Below, piece by piece: positions 49,501-59,422 of a stretch of DNA of 64,000 bases. The position numbers were made by a program, and so were the translations under genes. Under the pieces are notes generated by a model, which worked only from the letters and a program-made list of their open reading frames with translations, ran no database searches and was not told the origin of the DNA. Source of the stretch: Lucifuga dentata (lineage: Eukaryota > Chordata > Actinopteri > Ophidiiformes > Bythitidae); contig VXCM01002851.1 of the NCBI GenBank assembly GCA_014773175.1, positions 20,289-84,288 on the forward strand. The letters are read 5' to 3'. How positions within the stretch are numbered: position 1 is the stretch's first letter; every line of letters begins with the position of its first letter.

Positions 49501-52500
49501 CTCTGTCCACAGAAAACTGTTTCTTACAACGAGCAGCTGCATCCTGACACACACACACACACACACACAATTAGTGAGTCTATGTGATGCCTCCTTTTAA
49601 CTTGTTGTTTATATACAATGGGGTCCAGAAGTCTGAGACCACCATGAAAAAGCTTTTATTTTGCATTTTTTTTAAATTTCATCCAAGATTTTTCATTCCA
49701 AATGATATCATCTTACCAATTACAGTGAAAAGTTGAGTGTTTGAAAAATGTCCATGAACGTCAGAATATCTTAGTATCTTTAGCTTTAATGACAGCATCA
49801 CTCCAGCTACATGGACTCCATAAGTTTGTAAAAACCTGATGAGCCAAGTTATCCCGGCATGATGTGACCATGTTCCAAAGAGCTTCCTGTGATGTCAGAC
49901 TTTCTGATCATTTCCACATTTACATGGAAAACATCACAGATTTTACATGTGGTCTCAGACTTTTGGACCCCAATGTTTGTTAAAAAATACAGACACACAC
50001 GTACCTGCAGGGACAAGAAGATGGCGTCTTTGTAGGTGATGAGGGTGGCAAACGAGTTTGGGCAGAAACACTGGGCAAAGTGAGCGAATGGCTGGAGAAC
50101 CTGCAAGCTGATCTGCAACCGCAGCAAAGAGAGAAGAAGAACGAGACAACATGAGCGAGCTGTTGAGAAAACCGTTCTCGGGTTAGTTTCCTCCTGTTTA
50201 TGTAGATGCATCAATCCGAAAGCAGCAACTAACTTTCCTCTTCGCTCACAGGACTTTTTTTTTTTTTTTTGNTTTTTTTTTTTTTTTTGGTGGTACCCAG
50301 AACACGAACGGAGCTTTTATGTTTGCAGCTCCTCATACATGGAACTTTCTGCTAAAAGTTTTAAAATTACAGACTTTGGTTTCTGATGACAGATTTAAAG
50401 GTTTGCTGCAGGATCTTAATGTGTCATCGTTAAAATGTCAGTGTCATGAGGAATGTTCAGGGGTGTTTTCGGGAAATTATTTCTGCTGAAAGTTTGAATG
50501 TTAACACTTCATCAAATTACAGGGTATAAACAATTTTTGTGCTGCAATCATTTTATTTTACGTTTTATGTTATTTGTCTGTAACTTTTTATGTCATTGCT
50601 GCATATCTTTGGCCAGGACGCCCTTAAAAAAGAGCTATTTTAATCTCAATGAGGTTAAATAAAGGTTAAATAAAATAAAAAACAAATCTGTTGTCCTGCT
50701 TAAAAAGAAACAGGACTTAAAGGATCATATCAGCCATTTTGCATGTTTGAGCCTAATATATTCAATTTTCATACACGTAACGTTACTGACAATCATTTCC
50801 CAAAGCATACTACTGGAATGGTGAATTAAAAATGTTTTTCCTACCTTCCAGACCTCCATTGGTTTCAGTTCATTCTGCTATTAAAATCAACTTGTTGATA
50901 CTGTAAACGTTCTTGGGATAGGTAATCCATCATCACCAACAAGACGTGTATTCAGGTTTTTTTAGAAGTTATGTAATTTTAGTGTTTAAGCTCAATAAAA
51001 AGCGTGGAGTGAATGTATGCCTCCACCGGGGAATATAGTCCCAAAAGAAGACCTGCGTTTATGGAAAAATTTAAAGGACCGTGACTTCATAAGGCTGTGT
51101 AACTATTAGCAGGAGAAACATGGATTTTTAAGGTGGGTGTATCACTTGAATATTTGATTTTGAAAGATTAAGAGATTTAGCAAAATATCAGGAAAGCTGA
51201 AGTACGGTTTTATCCTTTGGGAAATGATTGTCAGTAACGTAACATGTATGAAAATTGAATATATTAGGCTCAAACATGCAAAATGGACGGTATGGTCCTT
51301 TAAAGAAAAACCTTCTCAGTGTAGGTCACAAACACGACATATCTATGCAGCTTCTGCTTCCGTTCATCAGGTGTGTTTGTGTCGTCCGTCTCACCTGAGA
51401 GCAGAGTCCCTGGCCGTACCACTCCACCGTCCTCCTGCCTGGAAGCTGCGTCTGTCCCGCACAGGGTCTGATGATGCCAGGCCAGAGAGGGAAGCCCTCC
51501 ACCTGACCCCACACCAGCTCCCCCTTCATGTCCTGTTTTCATTTAAATAAGAGGGTTTTTTTTTTTGTTTTTTTTTTTAATCTGGCCTCCTGTTCTACAC
51601 ATATTACAATTACTCATGCATTAGAATTTTTTTTTACCAGTAATCCTGTTGAGCTGCATGATGTGACTGTCAGAACATCAAAGTCATCTTCATCACTGTC
51701 CAGAATGCATATAGAATCTGGGTGCTGAGCGCTATAAACTGCAAAAGAAAAAAAAAAATAAAACTGTCAATAAGACACTGAATCTTCTGCATTTTTAATC
51801 CAGATTAATGGTTCATACATGTGTAAAGGCTCAGATTCAGTTCATTGCTAATGGAGCTGAACATAATTATATAATCTATTAGGGCTGAGGGAGTAAGTGA
51901 TTAAATCGTTAAAGGAGCTATTTTGCAGTAACGTTACGTGTTTGAAAATTTAACATATTAGGCTCAAGCATGCAAAATGGCTGGTATGGTCTTTTAAGTG
52001 ATAGACAGTAAATTCTTAAAACTGTTGCTTTTGTGTCACTAAAAAGTATGAGATCAGATCCAAACTCTCCATTTAAATAAACTTGATCAGTAACTCAAGA
52101 GACAAACATCACCCAGATTTCATACCGCTGAAATTTATTGTCAGACTGAAACAGATTTGTTACGGCGTTTTTCGTTAGTTTACAACTATACGTAAATACC
52201 ACAGTAACATCTCTATCAAGGCAAATGCTAAAGATGCAAGAAAAAGAGTTTATGAAGAGACAAAAAGCTTGTGATTCTATTTGCCCTTATTGACACAAAT
52301 CTGCCACTATGTTTTATGAATTACCCCCAACAGCCTAAGCATAATATTGTGAGCATTAATCAATAATTTAAAGTTTTATATGATATTATATTAAGCGGAT
52401 ATAGTATCTGTGGCTACTTTTCTGGTCTCAGACTGCTTCACTAGGTGATGCCGGTGTACATTAATCACAAAGAGCAGGTTTCTTACATTCTGGTTTGGCT

Positions 52501-55500
52501 TGTCTGATGCTCTGAGACGTCTTCCTTTCTTCTGTGACGTCGACCACATCTGAGAAAAATAAAAATTTAATTTTATTACTCATCAGTGTCGTTAAACACA
52601 ATATTATTCTGGAAAAATTGGTGCAGAGACATAACAGCTATATGCACATTAAGCGAGCTCGTGACCAGAAGGTCGCCAGTTTAATCCCTGGACTACCAGG
52701 AGGAATCTGGATGAGGGATTAGGTGAACTAGCAGCGAACTTCTCCTCAAAAACTACAGGTTAAAAAAAAAAAAAAAAANAAAAAAAAAAAAAAAACAACA
52801 ACAAACTAAGATTATACTCAGATTAAGACAACTTTTTTCCCCATAAGTCATGTAAATACCATAATTGGATTTAAACATGCATAAATCGGAGTAAAGTTAC
52901 CTAGATTATGCAAGTGTAAATTAATTTATTCAGGCATGTAAACGTTATAATCTCTCCTCATATGTGTCGTGTATCTACTGAAGCACAGAATCTGAATAAT
53001 TCCATCCATGTACAAGTTTTACTGGCATTTTTGCCATTATTGCCATACAGAAAAAACATCTGAGTATAATATGCACGTAGATGTATTGAGTGACGTACAG
53101 AAATACCAGTTGAGCTTCTGTTCTGGTGTTTTCACACATCGTTTAATCCTCTGGAGTCTCAAATCAATTTTTCAAGAATTTTCTCCATTTAAAAATCAAA
53201 AAAAATTCAGAGCTAAAAGAATTTAGCAAAAAAAAAAAAAAAAAAANAAAAAAAAAAAAAAAAAATCTAAAATCTAAAAAGTTGTCAATTTTCTACTTTT
53301 CTATAAGATTCTAGAAAGTAAAAGAAAGTCTCCAAAAAATCAGCAAACAATGTGTGAAAAGTGGCTTCAGACTGCAGAGGGTTAAAAGTTGCTAAGCTTC
53401 TGATTCCTATGATGGGAAAGTTAAACGAGGCCTGTTAAAACATTTTAGAGGGTTTTAATGAAATTTTTCTATAATAATTTGACAAAAAAAAAATTGCTTG
53501 TTAAATTAATGGTGTATCAAAGAAGCTAATAGAAAATAAAAGCATGCATCATGTAGAAAAAGGTACTTATAAAGTGAAATTTCTGTCCATAAGCCCTGTG
53601 CAGACCTGAGCGTGGATCTTACCAGAGGAGTTGTCCGTGTAGTCGGACTTATCCATCTTGTACCATGAAGGAGGAATCACTCGACCGGCGTTACCTTCAA
53701 AATCCTCATCATCCTCCGTAGAGCTTTCCTCCGTCTGCTCGTCTTTCTTGTCATAATAATGCAGGTAAACAGGCGTTTTTTGTCTGTGGATGTGATGTCT
53801 ACCCGCCTTACTGCCCACTTCCTGTCGGGCCGGAGCTTTGGGACACCCTGTCCAGTCTGAAATAGCCTCACAGCTGCTGGGAGACACCTTAAGACAGAGC
53901 AAATACAAACACATGTGCTGTAAATCTCTTTATGTCAACATCAACAACAGCTAACCAGAGGAATTTTCACTTCCTCGTTCACTGATGAAGATTCTGATGA
54001 AGCTTTGGTTGAGGAAAGGAAGATGCGTAGATGCATTGACTTGTAACTTAAAAGGGGAACTTTTACCCCAAAACCTCACAAAAACACAAGCTGGACAGTT
54101 TTGTGTCAGTTCTGAATGTTCTTTGTGTAATTTCATTAATCACGCAGCTTCCTGAGCAGCTTTACCTTAGCAAACACCTGCGACCTGTTCAGAGAGCTCG
54201 GCAGGGCCAGGAGGGTGACGAAGAGTCCACGCAGCACAGAGTCTGGTCTCATGCAGCGTAGCCTCTGCACAGACAAAACTGCTGTTAGAATATCTTCATC
54301 ATCATCAGATACATTTGTGTGAAAACAAAATGTGTCCCGTGTTTAATGAAGTCACAGTGACCAACTTCTCACAACTACCGTCAGTCTGCCCAAACGAAAT
54401 GTGGAGCGGTTTGTTTCTGGTCTGAACATGATCCACACTACTTCACACCAACTACAGATCAATATACTGATGTATTGATTGATTAGCAGCAGACATGCTA
54501 GTTGTGCATGATTAATGTTAATAAACTCCGCTTTTGATGATTAAATCTAACCTGACTGTTAAAGGTGGAAATACATCAATCTTAGCTAACACATGTTCAG
54601 ATGAACATGTCAAGGCAGCATGTCTTCTTCACATCATGTGAAGCAGCATGTGGTTTTCCACACGTTGTCTTGAAGTCAGATTCAGATTCTGCTGTCATAG
54701 TTTTGTTCTTTATGGATCAAATGATGCTATGACTAGGAAAGGATCCACATTCATCTTTATTCATCTGATTTACTTTGACACCATAGAAACTACTTCCTGT
54801 TTGGAGTTTCTTTCTCCACCCTCAGACATTTCTGACCAATGAGCAAAGAGAGAGTGTTATCACGTGACTTTTGCTGATATATTTTGGTTTGATTGGATTT
54901 TTTTTCTGTGTAAACCTGAACCAAACCAAACTGCAAATGCAGCATTATAACAATTCAGTCTCTGATTCAGACCAGAGCAAACGATCTACAGATCAGAAAA
55001 CACTCTAAAAATAGAATCTTACTCATTGAGTTTCACAGAGATTCATTCCAGTGACCAGAAGCCTCCGTCTCTAAACTCTTCAGGCTGTCTTGTCACTGTA
55101 CCTTTGCCCAGCAGCGAGCTCCTCCTCGTCCTCTTTTCTGCTCATCTCGTAATGTCTGAACCCACTGCAGGTACTCGTCCGTCAGCCTCCGTGTCTCTGC
55201 AGAGCCGGCCGCACACACACCCAGCTGCACACCCAACTTCTGCAGCACCTGTGTGTAGAACTTATTGAACTGAGAGGAAAAGACAGAAACCAAATAACGA
55301 TTAGATCAGCAGGAGTACGATACACACAATAGATTACGCATTACATTTCAAGCTAAGGCCAAATTGCTACACATTGTACACAGACAGTATATTGATAAAA
55401 GAAACTTCCCCAAGATCTTATTTCATACCATCAGACAAAATAAGCCATTTAAATTTACACAGAGCAAAACTTGGCACAATAACAGACAAAAAATTAAAAG

Positions 55501-55676
55501 CAGTAACTGAAATAAAGGTGTAGAAACTGATTTTGAAATCCTGCAATGTGATGTCGGTAGTGGCTGATTCTATAACAAAGTAATCAGAGAGGAGAAAATC
55601 TAATGTAAGTGAATCCTGTAGCATAATCCACTCAGCTCCATCTGTTCTGACTGTTTCACCAATATATCACTTTTTA

Positions 55677-55732
<56 letters not shown>

Positions 55733-58133
55733 TGCATGTGTTGAAACTTCGAGCTCAGTCAGAGCTGCATGTTTAAACTATGTGACTTTGATTGTTTGCA
55801 TACAGGATTTTCTTCATACTTTTTAATGGTGCAAACTTCAGTCAGACGTCTTCAAGCCTACAGAGTGAAGGGTTTGATGCTGAAAAGATTTTGGATGGAG
55901 TATAACTTTCAAACTCAGTCAGTATAAAATAAATAATTATCTTACACTTGTGTTGTCGGGCCGTTTCAGCATTGTGGCGATATCCCTCATCGACGTGTTT
56001 CCAAGCTGCTCAGGAACACTCTTTGCTAAACTCTCTAGTGCTGCTTTATAGAAAACCACGACGCCCTTCAGGAAGTCCAGCCGTTCCTCATGTCCCAATT
56101 CCATATCTGAGCTGGACAACAACAAGATCCGTGCACTGGAGCCGACTTCCATCTCTGAAGCAGGTAGCAGCTCCTCGTCATTGCTGAGGAGAATCAGGTC
56201 TCGCTTCCTGAGAAAGCGCTTAGCGATAGGAGGCCGGAGGAGGCTGGTGGCGTAGGAGTCAGCCAGCACGGAGGTCAGCTGGAGCTCTCCGGCCATGTCG
56301 GTCATGCCGCTCTGCTGCACTTCCTGGAGAACACGGATGGGCTCCAGAGTGTGACTCAAGAAAAGGAAGTGGAGTTTCACTTTGGGATCCATCAATTGAG
56401 CTGTAATGCGGTCGATGTCGTCAGCTCGGCACAGAGACTTGAAATACTCCACCAAGTCGCCCCAGCTGCTGGCCATCTTCTGCACTGTCTGGATAATGAA
56501 TAAACACTGTGTGGAGACAGGAAGGGAAGGGTCATAAGACGCAGCGAAAAAGTCTTTCACCTTCACGGCAGAGCAGGAGGAGCAGTGATGGTGGATGTCT
56601 CTAATTAGGTCGATCACATGACTAAAGGAGGCTGCGAGTCCGGCCTGGAGAACTCTTCCAGCAAGTCCAGTAAGGCCACAGAGTGACACCAACCAAGGGC
56701 TGAAAGCCTGAAGCTGAGATACAAACTCCCTGCTGGCCGCCTGGCGAGGAGAATCACAGTAAAACGCAGCAAGGTTGACCAGAGGAAGTCCACATTTCTT
56801 CAGCGTCTCAATCAGGATGTCTGCATCTGTGATCTGTGTGTCACAGTTCATTTTCTCTGTGGCGTCTGGATCTCCATCACCAGTGTCCACACTCATCTGC
56901 AGCGTGTCCAGCACTCGCACCACCTCCAGCCCTGAGTTTGGGTTAAAGTAGCCAATCAAAATAACACTCGTGTTCTGACCTCCACCCAACTCTACCTGCA
57001 TGTACAGGTAGAGGCAGTATGGCATGTGAGAACAGGCGACCACGATGTCCGCAGGGTGGTTCGGACCCAAGATGGCAGAAACTGAAGGACCTGAAACGTG
57101 GGAGTTTGACTTTGTGTCCATGTTAGCACAGAAGTATCTTCTGATAAAATGAGACAAAGTGTCGCTGCAGCTGAAACTCCCCTCTGACATTTCCATCTTA
57201 GCTGCTCCTCTTTCGTCCTCTGCCTCCTTTTTCTCCTCCACCTGCTGAGGTTCTTCTTTCATGGTCTCCATCTCGTGCTTCTTCTCTGCTTTCGGCTCCG
57301 TCATCACCTCCACCACATCGCCCTCCTCGTCAGATGTCAACACTATGACTTCTCCATTCCTATTCAAATGCTCCCTCGCTTTCTCTTTGCTTTCTGTCGT
57401 TTTGCTCTCCATCTTCAGAATGATTTCCAGTTTCTGACGAAGACTGTTGGAGGAATCGCTACCTGCAAAGAAAGAAAGAAAAAAATAAAAAAAACACAAG
57501 ACAATGAGCTCACTTACATCCACGTTTGCTTGTGGGACATTTATGTAACGTTTGTGTGATTTAAAGGACCATACCGACCATTTTGTATGTCTGAGTCAAA
57601 CATATTCAGTTTTCATACATGTTACGTTACTGACAATCATTTCCCAAAGCGTACTCCTGGAATGGTGAATTAAAAATGTTTTTCCTACCTTCCACACCTC
57701 CATTGATTTCAGTTCATTCTGCTATTAAAATCAACTTGTTGATACTTGTACTCAATACAACAGGACATGAATTCAGGTTTTTTTTTTTAGAAGTTACGTA
57801 ATTTTAGTGTTTAAGCACAATAAAAAGTGTGGAGTGAATGTATGCCTCCACCGGGGAATACAGTCCCAAAAGAAGACCTACGTTTATGGAAAAATTTAAA
57901 GGACCGTGACTTCATAAGGCTGTGTAACTATTAGCAGGAGAAACATGGATTTTTAAGGTGGGTGTATCACTGAATATTTGATTTTGAAAGATTAAGAGAG
58001 TTTGCAAAATATCAGGAAAGCTGAAATACGGTTTTATCCTTTGAGAAATGATTGTCAGTAACGTAACATGTATGAAAACTGAATACATTAGGCTCAAACA
58101 TGCAAAATGGATGGTATGGTCCTTTAACTTGTG

Positions 58134-58177
<44 letters not shown>

Positions 58178-59422
58178 CCCACCTGAGTTAGCAGGAACCA
58201 TGCTCTGTCCTCCTCTGGCCTCTAAGGCATGGTACTCCCTGCTGCTGTTGTTCTCGTCAAAGAAGAGCTTAAACCACTGCAGGAAGGTCAGAGACACCAC
58301 AGAGTTCCTCCTCATCAGCGCCTCAACGGGGATTTGCTGCACAAAGAACAGAGGTGCATTAAGGCGATAACTCTGAAGCCGTCTCTGATGTGAAGGAAGT
58401 AAACTTTGATTTGATGTTTAAAGCTCATAAAAATATTAACGCATCAGAAAATATTTTTCACCAAAATCAGACAAGATTCTCAAGAAATGAATAGCACTGG
58501 GAACGCTTCTAATATTCTGTCACATTTCTCTTTAATATGAAAGTGCAATAAAGCAATAAAATTAACTTGGTAATTTTATAATTTAACAACTATTGGACTG
58601 GGAGTAATATGTGGGTAAAACAGTGAAAACATTTCTGAGAGGTTGTAGCTGACAGAAACTTTACAGACATCAAAGCTGACACCAATATTAGACAATTTCT
58701 CATACATCATGTCTATTACTGATACTCATATGTAACTTTAAGAGAACTTTTGATCCTTAACAAAGAAGCATGTTTATCTTAATGTTCTTAGAACCAGAGG
58801 ACACTTTGACAGCACTCACTCGGGACACTCCCACTTTTCTGAAAGCAGCCTGCAGTAAACTGTAGTTGTGGATGATGTCCACCTGGTCTGTGCTTTGGAA
58901 TCGAACCCTGGATAACTCCAGTGACCTGGGAAACAACCAGTCCATCAACTGGCAGTATGCTGCACCTAAAAAGATATTCATATGCACACCAGCAAAAATA
59001 ATTTCTACATGCACGGTGGACACTGATTACAGAACATTTCATGCGTACAAATACTACCATATTAATAAATTCTTTGAAACTTTGTTCAGCAGTTAAATGA
59101 GCTAAACTGTGCGGGTATAAGTTCAAATTTGTTGTAATATATCTCATGTTAATACCACCAACTTATGATTTTTTTCTTTATTGCTTAATTTTGTTTAATC
59201 CATTGGTTAATTGTTTAGTGAACACCTCTTTAATCAATTATCCAATCATGCACATACTGCTCTACGCTGACTGACTGACACACACACACACACACACAGG
59301 TATGTACCTGTGGATACCTGCTCCACCTTGGTAAAGCCTGTCTGTAGAGTTTCATTGAGCCAAGCTAGCAGCTCATAGCGATTGTATGTCTGGCCCACAG
59401 GCAGGACGACATTTGCTGCCAT
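37566..59422 (-). CDS. dnmt3b: de novo DNA (cytosine-5) methyltransferase 3b, long chimeric form with CH domain
   Basis: Methylates CpG cytosines de novo in the nucleus. Coding exons: 59308-59422, 58820-58965, 58183-58336, 55946-57462, 55102-55269, 54166-54264, 53623-53887, 52487-52549, 51638-51738, 51395-51532, 50005-50112, 49411-49543, 47890-48342, 46330-46374, 45940-46019, 44500-44612, 43202-43385, 42024-42108, 41775-41920, 41482-41572, 40485-40633, 40197-40282, 39428-39497, 37872-37993, 37566-37788. All phases join: 4854 bp, 1617 residues. Order: EB1-like CH (1-138), acidic linker, hAT-like region (about 235-560), helical region, PWWP (880-958), Gly/Arg-rich linker, ADD zinc domain (about 1160-1290), methyltransferase (1295-1590). 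Catalytic motifs intact: [13 protein letters not shown] (Cys1387), FENVV, RYFWGN. After the usual DYF(A/T)CE end there is a Ser/Pro-rich tail of about 30 residues. Mammalian DNMT3B (about 850 aa) lacks the first 700 or so residues. Confidence 0.93.
38640..39365. repeat. copy of the unclassified repeat, split by a Tc1 MITE
   Basis: The left part (CTTCACATCATGTGAAGCAA to TTTCCTGATACA) and right part (TTGATTGG...CAGAGCAAACAGATG) flank the MITE at 38846-39263. A T run lies in the right part. Confidence 0.5.
38846..39263. mobile_element. Tc1-type MITE inserted in another repeat
   Basis: Ends are related to CAGTGTGGTCCAAAAGTCTG and its inverse (CAGACTTTTGGACCCC), about 415 bp. A 22-base unit (GAATGTCAGAATATCTTAGT) is tandemly triplicated at about 38994-39070. 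It interrupts the repeat copy at 38640-39360. Confidence 0.6.
42346..42765. mobile_element. Tc1-type MITE
   Basis: TA-CAGTGGGGTCCAAAAGTC at the left and GACTTTTGGACTCCACTG at the right, with TA nearby. N42508 lies inside, with an exact 62-base tandem copy on each side, an assembly artefact. It lies in a dnmt3b intron. Confidence 0.65.
43820..44406 (+). mobile_element. full TTAA MITE copy, young subfamily
   Basis: TTAA-AGGACCATACC to GGTATGGTCCT-TTAA, with TIRs of about 85 bp. It lies in a dnmt3b intron between the two main ADD exons. Confidence 0.8.
44645..45775 (-). mobile_element. older TTAA MITE copy split by a younger one
   Basis: The left end at 44645 (TTAA-AGGGCCATGC) and right end at 45772-45775 (GTCC-TTTAA) belong to the older subfamily. 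Its middle resumes at about 45600 after a complete younger copy. The GAACTGAAACCAATGGCATTCTGG block is in the right half. Confidence 0.65.
45003..45597 (-). mobile_element. younger TTAA MITE nested in the copy at 44645-45775
   Basis: TTAA-AGGACCATACTACC to GGGCCTTGA, reverse orientation, containing the N45506 join with a tandem repeat of about 60 bp. Insertion into the older element orders the two subfamilies in time. Confidence 0.65.
46768..47354 (+). mobile_element. full TTAA MITE copy, young subfamily
   Basis: TTAA-AGGACCATACC to GGTATAGTCTT-TTAA. It lies in the dnmt3b intron between the linker exon 47890-48342 and the first ADD exon. Confidence 0.75.
48800..48948. mobile_element. 149-bp deletion derivative of the TTAA MITE
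   Basis: The left TIR (TTAA-AGGACCATACC...CATACTACTGGAACAG) is joined almost directly to the end of the right TIR (TATAGGCTCAAACATGC...GGTCCTTCAA). It is nearly all inverted repeat. Confidence 0.7.
49616..49976. mobile_element. Tc1-type MITE
   Basis: The same family as the elements at 38846 and 42346: starts CAATGGGGTCCAGAAGTC and ends GACTTTTGGACCCCAATG. It lies in a dnmt3b intron. Confidence 0.6.
50290..50693 (+). mobile_element. LINE-like 3' tail
   Basis: Ends in CTCAATGAGG and tandem GGTTAAATAAA units, preceded by GGCCAGGACGCCC. This is a common arrangement at the 3' ends of fish non-LTR elements. No ORF remains. N50272 and T runs lie on the left. Confidence 0.4.
50717..51303 (+). mobile_element. 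full TTAA MITE copy, young subfamily
   Basis: TTAA-AGGATCATATC to GGTATGGTCCT-TTAA. It ends about 90 bases from the PWWP exon 51395-51532. Confidence 0.75.
51909..51997. mobile_element. 89-bp remnant of the TTAA MITE
   Basis: TTAA-AGGAGC is joined directly to the right terminal repeat ending GGTATGGTCTT-TTAA. Confidence 0.6.
52630..52794 (+). mobile_element. tRNA-derived SINE-like element
   Basis: Contains AGGTCGCCAGTTTAATCCC, resembling a pol III B box, followed by CTGGACTACCAGG and an A-rich tail carrying N52779. The tRNA-like head is degenerate. It lies in a dnmt3b intron. Confidence 0.4.
54610..55010. repeat. unclassified interspersed repeat, best copy
   Basis: About 400 bp that includes TTCTGACCAATGAGCA, CACGTGACTTTTGCTGATAT and TCAGACCAGAGCAAACGATC. 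Related copies lie at 8930-9185 and, split by a Tc1 MITE, at 38640-39360. No coding potential was recognised. Confidence 0.5.
55678..55730. repeat. (AT)n microsatellite
   Basis: About 26 AT units in the dnmt3b intron between exons 55946-57462 and 55102-55269. Confidence 0.9.
55946..57462 (-). other. dnmt3b: giant dnmt3b exon 4: acidic linker plus hAT-transposase-like domain
   Basis: One uninterrupted 1517-bp exon (residues 139-644). Residues 160-230 are Glu/Lys-rich. From about 235 the order of motifs resembles hAT/DUF4371-type RNase-H-fold proteins: an exposed strand with [11 protein letters not shown], an [13 protein letters not shown] helix, LAAFYCDSP (equivalent to the GxGxDGAS strand), [20 protein letters not shown] (equivalent to the Lk..p.li.vHC..H segment), and a [11 protein letters not shown]...[13 protein letters not shown] helical part. 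The acidic residue expected in the first strand and the CxxH element look lost, so it would be catalytically dead. This is pattern recognition without a profile search; a fold of another origin is possible. Confidence 0.5.
57561..58127 (+). mobile_element. full TTAA MITE copy between the CH and hAT-like exons of dnmt3b
   Basis: TTAA-AGGACCATACCGACC to GGTATGGTCCT-TTAA. It fills most of the intron between exons 58183-58336 and 55946-57462. Confidence 0.75.
58135..58176. repeat. CA/TG repeat after dnmt3b exon 3
   Basis: On the sense strand (TG)n follows the weak GTGGGG donor of exon 58183-58336. A similar repeat at 59279-59298 follows exon 1. Confidence 0.8.
58183..59422 (-). other. dnmt3b: EB1-type calponin-homology exons of dnmt3b (coding exons 1-3)
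   Basis: Exons 59308-59422, 58820-58965 and 58183-58336 encode residues 1-138. They align end to end with mapre1 coding exons 1-3: MAANV/MAVNV starts, [118 protein letters not shown], then EARGGQ..VPANS/EARQGQ..PTPNS beyond the CH fold. Exon 2 is 146 bp in both genes; intron phases are 1, 0 and 1 in both. About half the exon-2 residues are identical. ATG at 59422 follows acceptor TAG and GTGGGAG. Confidence 0.9.

Larger units (their letters stand above)
50005..51532 (-). other. dnmt3b: dnmt3b PWWP domain exons
   Basis: Exons 51395-51532 and 50005-50112 encode [18 protein letters not shown] through [11 protein letters not shown] and the C-terminal helices ([12 protein letters not shown]). The motif that is SWWP in human DNMT3B is PLWP here (residues 891-894). 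The cage residues Phe890, Trp893 and Trp914 are kept. The acid of the human WFGDG turn is Gln917 in WYGQG. Confidence 0.85.

Noticed and set aside
55946..57462. Exon 4 as a PML-type exonuclease-like domain
   Set aside because: The motif order did not fit that family; the hAT-like reading explains more of the segment.
57462..57523. Extending dnmt3b exon 4 upstream to an ATG at 57523 as an independent start
   Set aside because: The sequence is intronic with a proper CAG acceptor at 57463, and the phase matches exon 3; an internal promoter cannot be excluded but is not supported.
47193..58169. Recurring short peptide [12 protein letters not shown] in several frames
   Set aside because: Encoded by the terminal repeat of the TTAA MITE; it recurs wherever a copy lies and has no start or family.
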